A DNA stretch of 34,671 nucleotides, from assembly GCA_001180065.1 (NCBI GenBank), contig CVSM01000148.1, forward strand, positions 1 through 34,671, written 5' to 3'. The notes beneath the pieces were generated by a model. It did no database searches, was not told where the DNA came from, and was given only the letters and a program-made list of their open reading frames with translations. The position numbers and the translations under genes are program-made. Origin of the DNA: Candidatus Pelagibacter communis. GTDB taxonomy: Bacteria > Pseudomonadota > Alphaproteobacteria > Pelagibacterales > Pelagibacteraceae. Below are positions 1 to 8,218 of the stretch, in pieces. The first letter of the stretch is position 1. The number at the start of each line of letters is the position of its first letter.

Positions 1-1
1 A

Positions 2-898
2 ATTGTTTATTCTGCGATGTGTTATGATAATGGAATGATGTTTGATGATGGAACATTGTTTAGATTAAGTGAAACAGGTTTTAGATGGATTTGCGGTGAT
101 GAATACGCTGGAGAATGGTTAAAAGAAACTGCGAAAAAGAAAAATTTTAAAGTAAATATTAAAAATTCTACTGATCAGATTAGTAATGTGTCAATACAAG
201 GACCAAAAAGTAGAGAAATATTAAAAAAATTAATTTTTACACCCCCCACTCAACCTTCAATAGACGAACTTGGATGGTTTAGATTTACGATTTGTAGAGT
301 TGAAGAGCTTCAGGGAATACCCCTAATTGTATCTAGAACAGGTTATACAGGTGAATTAGGTTTTGAGGTTTGGTGTCATCCTAAACATGCGCCAGAGGTT
401 TGGGATAAACTCATGGAGGCAGGAAAAAAGGAAAATTTAATTCCTGCTGGATTTGCAGCTTTAGATAAATTAAGAATTGAAGCAGGTCTAGTTTTATTTG
501 GTAACGAATTTGATGGACAGCAAGATCCTTTCGAGGCAGGTGTAGGTTTTACAGTTCCCCTCAAAACTAAAGAAGATGATTTTATTGGAAAAAGTGTTTT
601 GATTGAAAGGAAAGCTAATCCACAAAAAAAATTAGTAGGTCTAGAGCTAATTGGTAAAGAAGCTGCGGGTCACGGTGATTGTGTTCATATAGGAAGATCT
701 CAGGTTGGTGTAATTACTAGTGGATGCTTATCAACGGTTTTAAATAAAAATATTGCTCTTTGTAGAATTGACAATAAATATTCAGAAATTGGAACAGATG
801 TTGAAGTTGGAAAAATTGATGGACATCAAAAAAGAATTTCTGCAAAAATTGTTGAGTTCCCACACTTTGATCCTAAGAAAATAAAAGTAAGATCTTAA
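2..898 (+). CDS. GcvT-family folate-dependent aminomethyltransferase, 5'-truncated by window edge
   Basis: The reading frame is open from the first complete codon at position 2 to the stop at 896-898, so the ATG at 17 is internal and the N-terminus lies outside the window. About 298 residues are visible. The family signature is clear: a DDGTLFRL segment near the start, SIQGPKSREIL, SRTGYTGELGFEVW, a helix with GFAALDKLRIEAG, and the C-terminal barrel with VGVITSG. Members transfer a methyl or methylene group from an amine donor to tetrahydrofolate (GcvT of glycine cleavage, dimethylglycine/sarcosine enzymes, DmdA). No gcvH or gcvP gene is next to it in the visible part, so a glycine-cleavage role is not supported by context. 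The nearby amine cluster makes demethylation of a methylated amine plausible, by inference. Family assignment is secure; substrate is unknown. Confidence 0.88.
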   Translation: MVYSAMCYDNGMMFDDGTLFRLSETGFRWICGDEYAGEWLKETAKKKNFKVNIKNSTDQISNVSIQGPKSREILKKLIFTPPTQPSIDELGWFRFTICRVEELQGIPLIVSRTGYTGELGFEVWCHPKHAPEVWDKLMEAGKKENLIPAGFAALDKLRIEAGLVLFGNEFDGQQDPFEAGVGFTVPLKTKEDDFIGKSVLIERKANPQKKLVGLELIGKEAAGHGDCVHIGRSQVGVITSGCLSTVLNKNIALCRIDNKYSEIGTDVEVGKIDGHQKRISAKIVEFPHFDPKKIKVRS

Positions 899-1248
899 TG
901 TCCAAAAATACTAAAGATTTATTAAATTTTTGGGAAGATCAAATGAAGTTGTCCCATATGTCTAGTAACTATTTTTTCAGAAAATCACCTTCGCATTATC
1001 ATATGATGTTATTAGTAATGAACGCTTATAAATCTCAAGAAAACTTAACTGTGGAAGAACTTAAAACACGATTGTTCAAAACCTCAAGACCAAAATCTGC
1101 TCTTATGATTAATGAGGCATGTGAAAAAGGTTTTTTCATTTTAGAAAAAACCTCTGACGATCAAAGGAAAAAGTTTATTAAACCTACAGGAAGTTTTGTT
1201 AAAGAATTTGAAGACTATTTAAAACGGTTAAGAGAAATTTCTGTTTAA
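898..1248 (+). CDS. Winged-helix (MarR-like) putative transcriptional regulator
   Basis: A 116-residue protein whose ATG overlaps the stop of the GcvT-family gene by one base (TAATG), so the two are probably translated together. The middle of the protein reads as a winged helix-turn-helix: LTVEELKTRLFKTSRPKSALMI as helix 2, turn and recognition helix, followed by a hydrophobic strand (GFFILEKTS) and the DQRKK wing typical of MarR-type proteins (DxRxK). N-terminal and C-terminal helices would make the dimer interface. The stop at 1246-1248 abuts the stop of mtkB on the other strand with no spacer. A role as regulator of the adjoining C1 or malyl-CoA genes is inferred from position only. A non-regulatory DNA-binding or structural role cannot be excluded. 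Confidence 0.6.
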   Translation: MSKNTKDLLNFWEDQMKLSHMSSNYFFRKSPSHYHMMLLVMNAYKSQENLTVEELKTRLFKTSRPKSALMINEACEKGFFILEKTSDDQRKKFIKPTGSFVKEFEDYLKRLREISV

Positions 1249-2136
1249 CTAAAGTTTTTCTATAACTGACTTCACAGTTTCACCCATAACAGATGGATTT
1301 TTTGATATTGTAACTCCACATTCTTTTAACAATTCTACTTTTTCAACAGCGCTCTCTCCATAAGCAGAAACAATAGCGCCAGCATGACCCATTACTCTGC
1401 CTTTAGGGGCAGTAAGACCTGCTATGTATCCAATTACAGGTTTTTTCATATTTTCTTTCGCAAACTCTCCTGCTGCAACTTCTTGAGGTCCACCAATTTC
1501 ACCAATCATTAAGATTGCATCTGTTTCATCATCTGTTTCAAATTTTTCAATAATATCTCTAAATGAACTGCCATTAATTGGATCACCTCCAATTCCAACA
1601 CTAGTCGAAATTCCAATGCCTAAATTTTTCATTTGTTCTGCCGCTTCATAACCTAAAGTTCCTGACCTACTTATTATTCCAACTCTTCCCTCTTTATAAA
1701 TATGACCTGGCATAATTCCTAGCATAGATTTTCCTGGACTAATAATTCCAGCGCAATTTGGTCCGACTAAAGTCATTTTTTCATTTTTAGAGTACCTTCT
1801 CATATATCTTTTAATTCTAATCATGTCATGAGATGGAATGCCATCAACTATAGCTACACAAGTTTTTATACCTGCGTCTGCTGCTTCCATAGCTGAGTCA
1901 GCTGCAAAAGCTGGTGGTACAAATAATATTGATGCAGTTGCACCAGTGTGTTTTACTGCATCTTTAACAGTATTAAATACAGGTTTGTCTAAATGTTTTT
2001 GACCACCTTTTCCAGGTGTAACGCCACCTACAACATTAGATCCATATTTAATCATTTCTTCTGCATGGAAAGTTCCCATTTTTCCTGTAAAGCCTTGAAT
2101 AAGAATTTTAGTATTTTTTTCAATTATAACTGCCAT
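1249..2136 (-). CDS. mtkB: Malate-CoA ligase (malate thiokinase) alpha subunit
   Basis: A 295-residue ADP-forming acyl-CoA synthetase alpha subunit: CoA-binding Rossmann start (ILIQGFTGKMGTFH, residues 11-24), GGVTPGKGG, the SRSGTLGYE phosphate loop (about 157-164) and the phosphohistidine in GHAGAI (His251). Succinyl-CoA synthetase SucD shares these motifs. The choice of MtkB rests on segments I recall from methylotroph MtkB proteins, such as the RIKRYMRRY stretch (107-115) and VGPNCAGIISPGKSMLGIMPG, and above all on the MtkA-type partner and the malyl-CoA lyase in the same operon. The reaction joins malate and CoA using ATP. It follows mtkA with one base between genes and is the last gene of the operon. 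SucD function remains the main alternative. Confidence 0.85.
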   Translation of the reverse strand: MAVIIEKNTKILIQGFTGKMGTFHAEEMIKYGSNVVGGVTPGKGGQKHLDKPVFNTVKDAVKHTGATASILFVPPAFAADSAMEAADAGIKTCVAIVDGIPSHDMIRIKRYMRRYSKNEKMTLVGPNCAGIISPGKSMLGIMPGHIYKEGRVGIISRSGTLGYEAAEQMKNLGIGISTSVGIGGDPINGSSFRDIIEKFETDDETDAILMIGEIGGPQEVAAGEFAKENMKKPVIGYIAGLTAPKGRVMGHAGAIVSAYGESAVEKVELLKECGVTISKNPSVMGETVKSVIEKL

Positions 2137-2137
2137 T

Positions 2138-3301
2138 TTATTTCTTTAATGCTGCTACTGCTTTATTTGCGGCATCCTCTAAAGTGTTAGCTTCAATATA
2201 ATTTAATTTACTGTCTCGAAGAATCTTATTTCCCTTCTCAACGTTAGTTCCGGCTAATCTTATCACTAATGGAACTTTGATTTCTATTTTCTTAAGTGCT
2301 TGAACTATTCCTTCAGCAACCCAATCACATCTATTAATTCCTGCAAAAATATTTACTAAAATAACTTTAACTTTCTTATCCATAGTTATGAGTCTAAAAG
2401 CTTTTACTATTTTTTCAGGTGTTGCTCCCCCACCTACGTCAAGAAAATTAGCTGGCTCTCCACCTGCTAATTTAATCATGTCCATTGAAGCCATTGCAAG
2501 GCCAGCACCGTTAATAATATTTCCAATATTTCCATCTAAACTTACATAATTAAGACCTCTATCAGACGCATAAACTTCTTTATCATCCTCTTGAGTTTTA
2601 TCTCTAAGCTCAGAGACTTTGTCTCTTCTAAACATAGCGTTATTATCAAAACTCATTTTACAATCTAATGCTAATATCTGTTTCTGTTTTGAAATTACCA
2701 AAGGATTTACTTCAACCATTGTAGCATCTAATTCACTAAAAGCTTTAGCGCAACCAACAATAGTTTCTGAGGCTCTTCTAATTAATTCTGGTTCAATGCC
2801 TAATCCAAAAGCAAGTTCTCTTGCTTGAAAACTTTGAATACCAACAGCAACCTCGATTTTTGATCTTATAATTGACTCTGGTTTTTCTTTAGCAATTTCT
2901 TCCACACTCATTCCTCCTTCAGTAGAAGCTACGACCATAATACTTTCTGAACTTCTATCAAAAACTAAACCTAAATATAATTCTTTTTCAATATCAGTTG
3001 CTTCCTCAATATAAATTCTATTAACTATTTTTCCTTGGGGGCCAGTTTGATTTGTAACTAATTTTTTACCTAAAAGCTTATCTGTCGCTTGAGCAACCTC
3101 TAAAGGTGAATTACAAACAATCACTCCACCCGCTTTACCTCTTGCGCCTGAGTGTATTTGTGCTTTAACTACCCATTTTGATCCACCAATTTCTCTAGCT
3201 TTGTTTTCAGCTGTCTCTGGACTGTAAACTATTCCTCCTCTTGGTATAGTGACCCCAAAACTTGATAATATTTCTTTTGCTTGGTATTCGTGAATATCCA
3301 T
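2138..3301 (-). CDS. mtkA: Malate-CoA ligase (malate thiokinase) beta subunit
   Basis: A 387-residue ATP-grasp subunit starting MDIHEYQAKEIL, with the SGARGKAGGV nucleotide loop (about 52-61), the KELYLGLVFDR segment, VEVNPL, and the C-terminal CoA-ligase domain beginning LNYVSLDGNIGNIINGAGLAMASMDM. Two segments separate it from SucC: NIFAGINRCDWVAEGI (SucC usually has NIFGGI.RCD..A.G) and VRLAGTNVEKGNKIL (SucC usually VRLEGTN). Both match methylotroph MtkA as remembered. It sits between mcl, 3 bases upstream, and mtkB, one base downstream, which is the classic serine-cycle gene set. Paralogy with the TCA-cycle enzyme is obvious, and dual substrate use is possible. Confidence 0.87.
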   Translation of the reverse strand: MDIHEYQAKEILSSFGVTIPRGGIVYSPETAENKAREIGGSKWVVKAQIHSGARGKAGGVIVCNSPLEVAQATDKLLGKKLVTNQTGPQGKIVNRIYIEEATDIEKELYLGLVFDRSSESIMVVASTEGGMSVEEIAKEKPESIIRSKIEVAVGIQSFQARELAFGLGIEPELIRRASETIVGCAKAFSELDATMVEVNPLVISKQKQILALDCKMSFDNNAMFRRDKVSELRDKTQEDDKEVYASDRGLNYVSLDGNIGNIINGAGLAMASMDMIKLAGGEPANFLDVGGGATPEKIVKAFRLITMDKKVKVILVNIFAGINRCDWVAEGIVQALKKIEIKVPLVIRLAGTNVEKGNKILRDSKLNYIEANTLEDAANKAVAALKK

Positions 3302-3304
3302 AAT

Positions 3305-4243
3305 TTATTTATTATTTATTTGCTTATCTATATTAACAATATTTTCTGCCATTCTAGCTGATGCAGCATCTATCATCCTTCCATCAAGTTGTGCAGCACC
3401 TTTTCCAGCTTTTGCGGCCTTTTCAAGTTCTTCTAAAATTCTTTTTGCTTTAGTTACTTCTGATGAAGGAGGAGAAAAAACTTTATTTGCAAGTTCGATT
3501 TGTGAAGGATGTATTGCCCATTTTCCCTCTATACCAATAGCAGCTCCTCTTTTTGCAGCTTCTATATAAGCATCAGGATCATTGAAATCACCAAATGGGC
3601 CATCAATTGCTCTTAAACCATAAGCTCTGCATGTCATAACTAATTGTGAAAGTCCGTGATGCCATTGATCACCTGGATAGTCTGGGTTCAATCCTCCTAT
3701 AACGACAGTTCTTGCCCTTAAACTTGCAGCATAATCTGCAACTCCAAAATGTAAAGCCTCGAGTCTATCACTTGACTTCGCAATTTCTTTTATATTTGAC
3801 ATTCCTAATGCGGTTTCAATTAAGCATTCTATTCCTATTTTATTATTTAATTTTTTACTTGTTTCTATTTGTGTTAATAAACAATCAATCATATAAACGT
3901 CACTAGCTGTACCGGCTTTAGGTAAAAGAATTGTATCAAGTTTTTCCCCAACTTCCTCAACTATGTCAATTAGATCTCTATACATATAATAAGTATCTGG
4001 ACTATTAATTCGAACTGAAATTGTTTTTCCCTTTTCTCTCCAATTTATTTCTTTCAAAGCTTTGATAACGTTTTGTCGAGCTGAAATCTTATCCATCGGT
4101 GAAACTGCATCTTCTAAATCTAAAAAAATATAGTCGGCTTTAGAATTTAATGCTTTTTCAAACATTTCTGGAGATGACCCTGGGACCGCAAGTTCACTTC
4201 TTTGCAGTCTTGATTTTGCAGGTTTATAATACTTAAAACTCAT
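3305..4243 (-). CDS. mcl: Malyl-CoA lyase (HpcH/HpaI aldolase, CitE-like superfamily)
   Basis: A 312-residue TIM-barrel lyase. Visible motifs are RSELAVPGSSPEMFEKAL at the N-terminus, YIFLDLEDAVSP with the acidic metal-binding residues (about 39-49), SVRINSPDT, ILLPKAG, the GIECLIETALG metal-ligand glutamate segment, LHFGVADYAASL, AIDGPFGDF and GKWAIHPSQ. The GPFGDF and KWAIHPSQ pattern is that of Mcl from Rhodobacter and Methylorubrum. The enzyme splits malyl-CoA into glyoxylate and acetyl-CoA or runs the reverse condensation. It is the first gene of the operon with mtkA and mtkB, giving both steps between malate and glyoxylate plus acetyl-CoA. The promoter must lie in the AT-rich divergent spacer shared with the FAD oxidoreductase gene. 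Related beta-methylmalyl-CoA activity is possible. Confidence 0.88.
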   Translation of the reverse strand: MSFKYYKPAKSRLQRSELAVPGSSPEMFEKALNSKADYIFLDLEDAVSPMDKISARQNVIKALKEINWREKGKTISVRINSPDTYYMYRDLIDIVEEVGEKLDTILLPKAGTASDVYMIDCLLTQIETSKKLNNKIGIECLIETALGMSNIKEIAKSSDRLEALHFGVADYAASLRARTVVIGGLNPDYPGDQWHHGLSQLVMTCRAYGLRAIDGPFGDFNDPDAYIEAAKRGAAIGIEGKWAIHPSQIELANKVFSPPSSEVTKAKRILEELEKAAKAGKGAAQLDGRMIDAASARMAENIVNIDKQINNK

Positions 4244-4380
4244 TATAAATTATAAATTTTAAGTAAATCTTATTAAACAAAAAAATTAACGTATTATTTT
4301 TATATATAGTTTTTAGTAGTAAAAAATAAACTTTAATAAGAATTTTGCATTTGTTACTGATTCATCAATTGGTAAATATT
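4244..4380. promoter_or_regulatory. Divergent intergenic region between mcl operon and FAD oxidoreductase gene
   Basis: This 137-base spacer is almost entirely A and T. It separates the start of mcl on the minus strand from the chosen start of the oxidoreductase on the plus strand, so both promoters must lie here. I could not identify a convincing -35/-10 pair, because many TATA-like words occur by chance. No hairpin, riboswitch-like pairing or small gene was found. Confidence 0.5.
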
Positions 4381-5709
4381 ATGTCAAAAATACCAAATAA
4401 AGCTAAAGTAGTAATTATTGGTGGAGGCATTCACGGGCTAAGCACTGCCTGGAAATTATCAGAAAAATACAAAAATCCTGGTGACATTGTTGTTTTAGAA
4501 AAAAAAGATACTGCTGCTGGAGCTAGTGGAATAGCTTGTGGAGTTATAAGAAATAATTATTTCCAGCCAGCTATGAGAGAATTAATGGCTCATTCTGTTT
4601 CAGTATGGGAGAGTGATCCAAAAGCATTTAAATATAATGCAGTTGGATATTTACAAATATCACCTGAAGTCATGCATAAAGATGTTGCAACAATTTATGA
4701 ACAACAAAAAGCAATTGGTTACGACTCAGAATTTATCGAAGGTGAGAAAGATTGTATGAATTATATGAAAGGTATGTTTGATGACTGGCAGGCCCAAGGT
4801 ATAACTTCTGTTCTTCATGAAAAAAAAGGTGGATATGCATTTAATAAAGACTCTATAAAAGCCCTTGAAAATAAATCTACTTCAAATGGTGTCCAAGTTA
4901 TAAAAGGTGTTAGGGTTAACGGTTTTAAAAGAGGTAGTAATAGTAAAGCTGTTACAGGAGTTGAGACTGATAAAGGAACAATAGATTGTGAACAAGTAGT
5001 CATTGGTGCTGGACCATGGGCAAGAGATTTTTGGAATATGCTTGAGCTTCCAAAAACTGCTAACATAAAAGGTAAAGATGGAAAAATGCACACTACAGAT
5101 ATGTGGACTTATTGGATGTTACAAGAGGGAGTAATTGGTGTTGAACCAGATTTTTTAAAAATGAATAATGGTAAGGCTCCACCAGTAATACATGTAGACT
5201 CAACTGCTCCTTTATATTCAGACAAAACAAAAAAATTAATTACAGATAAAATTTGGGGTATTTATTATAAACCTGATATTGATGGTTTGGGTGTTCAAGG
5301 TGGTACCTCGCCTTACATTGTTGATAAACATTTTGATGAAGTAAATGTTGATCCTTACGGAATAGAGTCTCCAGAGTATCAAACCACTGAGGCATTCAAT
5401 GATATGTGGTGTTCTGCTTTAGCTCACTGTCAAAAAAGGTTTGAAGGGAAATCGGATTTATACAGAAAAGGTCCATCAGGTGGGCTTGGATGTATGACCC
5501 CAGACTCTTTTCCAATATTTGATAGATTTTTAGAAAATGTTTATATGATAGCAGATGCTAATCATGGATATAAAATGATTGGTGTTGGAGAATTGGTAGC
5601 TAAAGAAATTCTCGGTACTGAAAGTGATTTATTAAAACCATTTAGATTCAACCGTTACGAGAAGGGTGAACTTCACCCTACTTCGAACAGTCCGTTTCCT
5701 TGGAGTTAA
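4381..5709 (+). CDS. FAD-dependent oxidoreductase, DAO family (sarcosine oxidase/N-methyl amine dehydrogenase-like)
   Basis: A 442-residue flavoprotein. The ATG at 4381 is preferred to an in-frame TTG at 4345, because the FAD-binding Rossmann fold begins right after it: VVIIGGGIHGLSTAW (10-24), with Glu40 ending strand two as expected for FAD ribose binding. The ASGIACGVIRNNY segment (48-60) lies where covalent or near-flavin residues occur in the DAO family. The C-terminus has the standard GGLGCMTPDSFPIF and MIADANHGYKMIGVGELVAKEIL. The family oxidises the N-CH bond of secondary or tertiary amines such as sarcosine, dimethylglycine and N-methylglutamate. It precedes a glutamine-synthetase-like gene and mgsABC on the same strand, suggesting oxidation of an N-methylated amino acid. 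None of the other sarcosine oxidase/MgdABCD subunits is nearby. The exact substrate is open. Confidence 0.82.
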   Translation: MSKIPNKAKVVIIGGGIHGLSTAWKLSEKYKNPGDIVVLEKKDTAAGASGIACGVIRNNYFQPAMRELMAHSVSVWESDPKAFKYNAVGYLQISPEVMHKDVATIYEQQKAIGYDSEFIEGEKDCMNYMKGMFDDWQAQGITSVLHEKKGGYAFNKDSIKALENKSTSNGVQVIKGVRVNGFKRGSNSKAVTGVETDKGTIDCEQVVIGAGPWARDFWNMLELPKTANIKGKDGKMHTTDMWTYWMLQEGVIGVEPDFLKMNNGKAPPVIHVDSTAPLYSDKTKKLITDKIWGIYYKPDIDGLGVQGGTSPYIVDKHFDEVNVDPYGIESPEYQTTEAFNDMWCSALAHCQKRFEGKSDLYRKGPSGGLGCMTPDSFPIFDRFLENVYMIADANHGYKMIGVGELVAKEILGTESDLLKPFRFNRYEKGELHPTSNSPFPWS

Positions 5710-5779
5710 ACTTCAAGCCTAGACACTAATAAATTTTTCAGTTACGCTTGACTAAATTTATAATTGATTGAGGGGAAAA

Positions 5780-7249
5780 ATGACTGATTTAGAAAAACAT
5801 GTAAACCGACCAGGTAGGGATAAACAAGTCAAAAAAGTTAGAGAAAAAATAAACGAATTAGGAATAACATATATTTATTATCAGTTTATTTCCGTCACAG
5901 GAAGAGTAGTTGGAAAGGGAATACCAGCTGATCATTGGGAAAGAACTGCTGAAAAAGGTTTCCAATTAGTTTATGGAGCAACAGCTAACCTATTTCTAGA
6001 TCGACACAACAACTATATTGGTTATGGACCAGAGGCAATGGAATTAGTTGGAATTCCAGATCCTGAAACTTTTTGTCAGTTACCATGGGATAAAAGAGTA
6101 GGAAGAGTTTTTGTAACTTGTTTTAGAAATAGAGAAGAAAGAAATAATCCTGGTGGACATTTAACTTCTGATTGCAGAGGAAATTTAAGAATTTTCATGG
6201 ATGAATTCCAAAAGAAACATGGTTTAGAATTAAGAGTTGGAACTGAGCCTGAAATGATGTGGCTTACTAAAAATGATGATGGAACTCCTACAGGAAAAGG
6301 TTTTTCAAAACCGTTTTGCTACCATATAGACCAATTTGAGTCGTTGAGACCTGTATTTATGAAAGTAATTGAGTATGCAAAAGCAATGGGTCTAGATATG
6401 ATACAAGGAGATCATGAGGATGCACCAGGTCAATTAGAGTTGAATTGGACTTTTGATAATGTTTTAAGGAATGCCGATAGGTTATCAACTTATAGACAGA
6501 TATGTGCACAAGTTGCAAGAGAACACAATTTAATTGCATGTTTTATGACAAAACCTTTTATGGGTGTTTCTGCTAGTGGTTGTCATACAAATATGTCTTT
6601 ATGGAAAGGTGGTAAAGTTAAAACAAATAAACTTGGTCATAAATCTTTACCAGGTGTTGAAGAAGTTTTTGGCTATGTTGAAGGTGGAACAAATACTTTT
6701 ATGCCAGATACAAAGGATATGCAATTACCTGGAAAAATCGGTTTACAATCAATCGCGGGCATTATGGAACATTTACCGGCTTTAACAGCGTTAGGATCTT
6801 CAACTGTAAACTCGTATAGAAGATTATGGGATCAAGGTTTCTGGGCACCTGTATACGCTGATTGGGGATACCAAAATAGAACTTGTGGATTAAGAGTATC
6901 TGCTCCAGGAAGATTTGAATACAGATCTGTAGACTCGATGCATAACCCATATCTTTTAGGTGCTGCTTTGCTTAAAGCTTGCGATGAAGGAATTTCTAAA
7001 AAAATGAAACCTGCTGCTCCTGAGTCAAGAAATATATATGAAGCTCAAAAAGCTGGAAAGGATGTAAAAAAACTTCCTTTGAGCTTAGGAGAAGCATTAG
7101 AGAGATTAGCAGAGGATGAAGTAATTAAGTCTGCAATGCCAGATGAGATGTATAAAGTGTTTCATTGGTATAAAAATGATGAGTGGGAAAGATTCCTTGG
7201 AGCAACAACACAATGGGATCTTGATACTTATTTGGATTGCTTACCTTAA
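5780..7249 (+). CDS. Glutamine-synthetase-fold ligase (glutamine or gamma-glutamylamide synthetase)
   Basis: The ATG at 5780 with AGGGG seven bases upstream is chosen over a TTG at 5768, giving 489 residues. All main glutamine synthetase catalytic blocks are present: EPEMMW (156-161), GDHEDAPGQLELNW (210-223), SGCHTNMS (266-273), NSYRRL (344-349), NRTCGLR (366-372) and RFEYR (378-382). The family joins glutamate to ammonia or a primary amine using ATP. Being immediately upstream of mgsA (24 bases), it would supply glutamine or gamma-glutamylmethylamide to the split glutamate synthase. It is clearly different from the second ligase at 12894, with an extra segment around residues 290-320 and a longer N-terminus. 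Whether it is the GMA synthetase or a glutamine or other gamma-glutamylamide synthetase cannot be settled from sequence alone. Confidence 0.85.
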   Translation: MTDLEKHVNRPGRDKQVKKVREKINELGITYIYYQFISVTGRVVGKGIPADHWERTAEKGFQLVYGATANLFLDRHNNYIGYGPEAMELVGIPDPETFCQLPWDKRVGRVFVTCFRNREERNNPGGHLTSDCRGNLRIFMDEFQKKHGLELRVGTEPEMMWLTKNDDGTPTGKGFSKPFCYHIDQFESLRPVFMKVIEYAKAMGLDMIQGDHEDAPGQLELNWTFDNVLRNADRLSTYRQICAQVAREHNLIACFMTKPFMGVSASGCHTNMSLWKGGKVKTNKLGHKSLPGVEEVFGYVEGGTNTFMPDTKDMQLPGKIGLQSIAGIMEHLPALTALGSSTVNSYRRLWDQGFWAPVYADWGYQNRTCGLRVSAPGRFEYRSVDSMHNPYLLGAALLKACDEGISKKMKPAAPESRNIYEAQKAGKDVKKLPLSLGEALERLAEDEVIKSAMPDEMYKVFHWYKNDEWERFLGATTQWDLDTYLDCLP

Positions 7250-7273
7250 ACTAAAAAGATATAGGGGAAATAT

Positions 7274-8218
7274 ATGTGCGGAATAGCGGGATTAATTCAT
7301 AGAGGAAAATCATCAAAAGTTGGTCATGAACTTCAAGGTATGTTGCAAGCGCTAAAACATCGAGGAGAGGACTCTACTGGTTATGCTTTATACGGAGATA
7401 CAGATGGAAAAAATTTCATTATGAGATTTAAAGTTGGAGAAAACGTTGGTGAAGGTAGCACATCAGTTGCTGAAGACATATCTGTTTACGATGAAAGAAA
7501 AAAAATCGTAGACAGTTATCTTTTAGAAATGGGTGCAAAAATTATTAAAGAGGAGAGAATACTTCCCTACTCTTTAAGATACGAAATAGAATATAACAAA
7601 AAAGATTTACTAGAGTTTTCTCAAAAAATAGAGAGCATTCCGGGTGTTGAAATACTATCAATGGGTAAATCTTTAGAGGTAATTAAAGATCTAGGAAATG
7701 CAAAAATGGTTTGTGACAGATACAATCTTGATAAACTTGTTGGCACTCATGCAATAGGACACGCAAGAATGGCAACTGAATCAGGTGTAGATATTAAATC
7801 TGCTCACCCATTTTGGGGCTATCCTTTTAGTGATGTATCTGTTGTACACAACGGTCAGCTCACAAATTATTGGAATAATAGAAGAGCTTTAGAAAATAAA
7901 GGTATGAGATTTATGTCTGAATGTGATTCAGAACTTATTGCAGTTTATTTAGCTGAAAAAATGAGAGAAGGAGCATCATTAGAAGAAGGTATGAAAGAGT
8001 CTCTCTCAGGATTAGATGGTGTATTTACTTATTTTGTTGCAACGAAAGACTCTTTGGGAATGGCAAAGGATACAATGGCAGCTAAGCCTTTAGTTTTATA
8101 TGAGTCAGATGATTTGGTAGCGATGGGTTCAGAGGAAATAGCAATTAGATCTATTTTACCACAAGAAATTGATACTTATGATCCATTTGATGGAGAGGTA
8201 AAAGTATGGCAAATATAA
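7274..8218 (+). CDS. mgsA: Class II glutamine amidotransferase subunit of split glutamate synthase / N-methylglutamate synthase
   Basis: A 314-residue Ntn-hydrolase domain. Met-Cys-Gly-Ile at the start places the nucleophile Cys2 for exposure after methionine removal, and a clear AGGGGAAA ribosome site precedes the ATG. Other family marks are LKHRGEDSTGYA, GHARMATESG (the Arg that binds the gamma-glutamyl carboxylate), VVHNGQLTNY and the SECDSE segment. In GlxB/MgsA-type systems this domain stands alone instead of forming the N-terminus of GltB, and releases ammonia or methylamine from glutamine or gamma-glutamylmethylamide. Its 3' end overlaps the next gene by 13 bases, indicating translational coupling with mgsB. 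The symbol glxB is an equally valid name if the real substrate is glutamine. Confidence 0.88.
   Translation: MCGIAGLIHRGKSSKVGHELQGMLQALKHRGEDSTGYALYGDTDGKNFIMRFKVGENVGEGSTSVAEDISVYDERKKIVDSYLLEMGAKIIKEERILPYSLRYEIEYNKKDLLEFSQKIESIPGVEILSMGKSLEVIKDLGNAKMVCDRYNLDKLVGTHAIGHARMATESGVDIKSAHPFWGYPFSDVSVVHNGQLTNYWNNRRALENKGMRFMSECDSELIAVYLAEKMREGASLEEGMKESLSGLDGVFTYFVATKDSLGMAKDTMAAKPLVLYESDDLVAMGSEEIAIRSILPQEIDTYDPFDGEVKVWQI

Noticed and set aside
1249-3301. Reading the two ligase subunits as the TCA succinyl-CoA synthetase sucCD
   Set aside because: Discriminating segments in the beta subunit and the co-transcribed malyl-CoA lyase favour malate-CoA ligase, though substrate overlap remains possible.
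4345-4380. TTG start adding twelve residues to the FAD oxidoreductase
   Set aside because: The added residues do not belong to the Rossmann fold and the ATG at 4381 is in the normal place for this family.
4815-5093. Antisense frame of 92 codons inside the FAD oxidoreductase gene
   Set aside because: It lies wholly in a gene with strong family motifs on the other strand and its translation shows no domain or plausible start signal.
5759-5764. Perfect TATAAT word before the first GS-like gene
   Set aside because: It would start transcription on or near the ribosome site of the gene and lacks a good -35 at 17 bases; such words are expected by chance in this AT-rich DNA.
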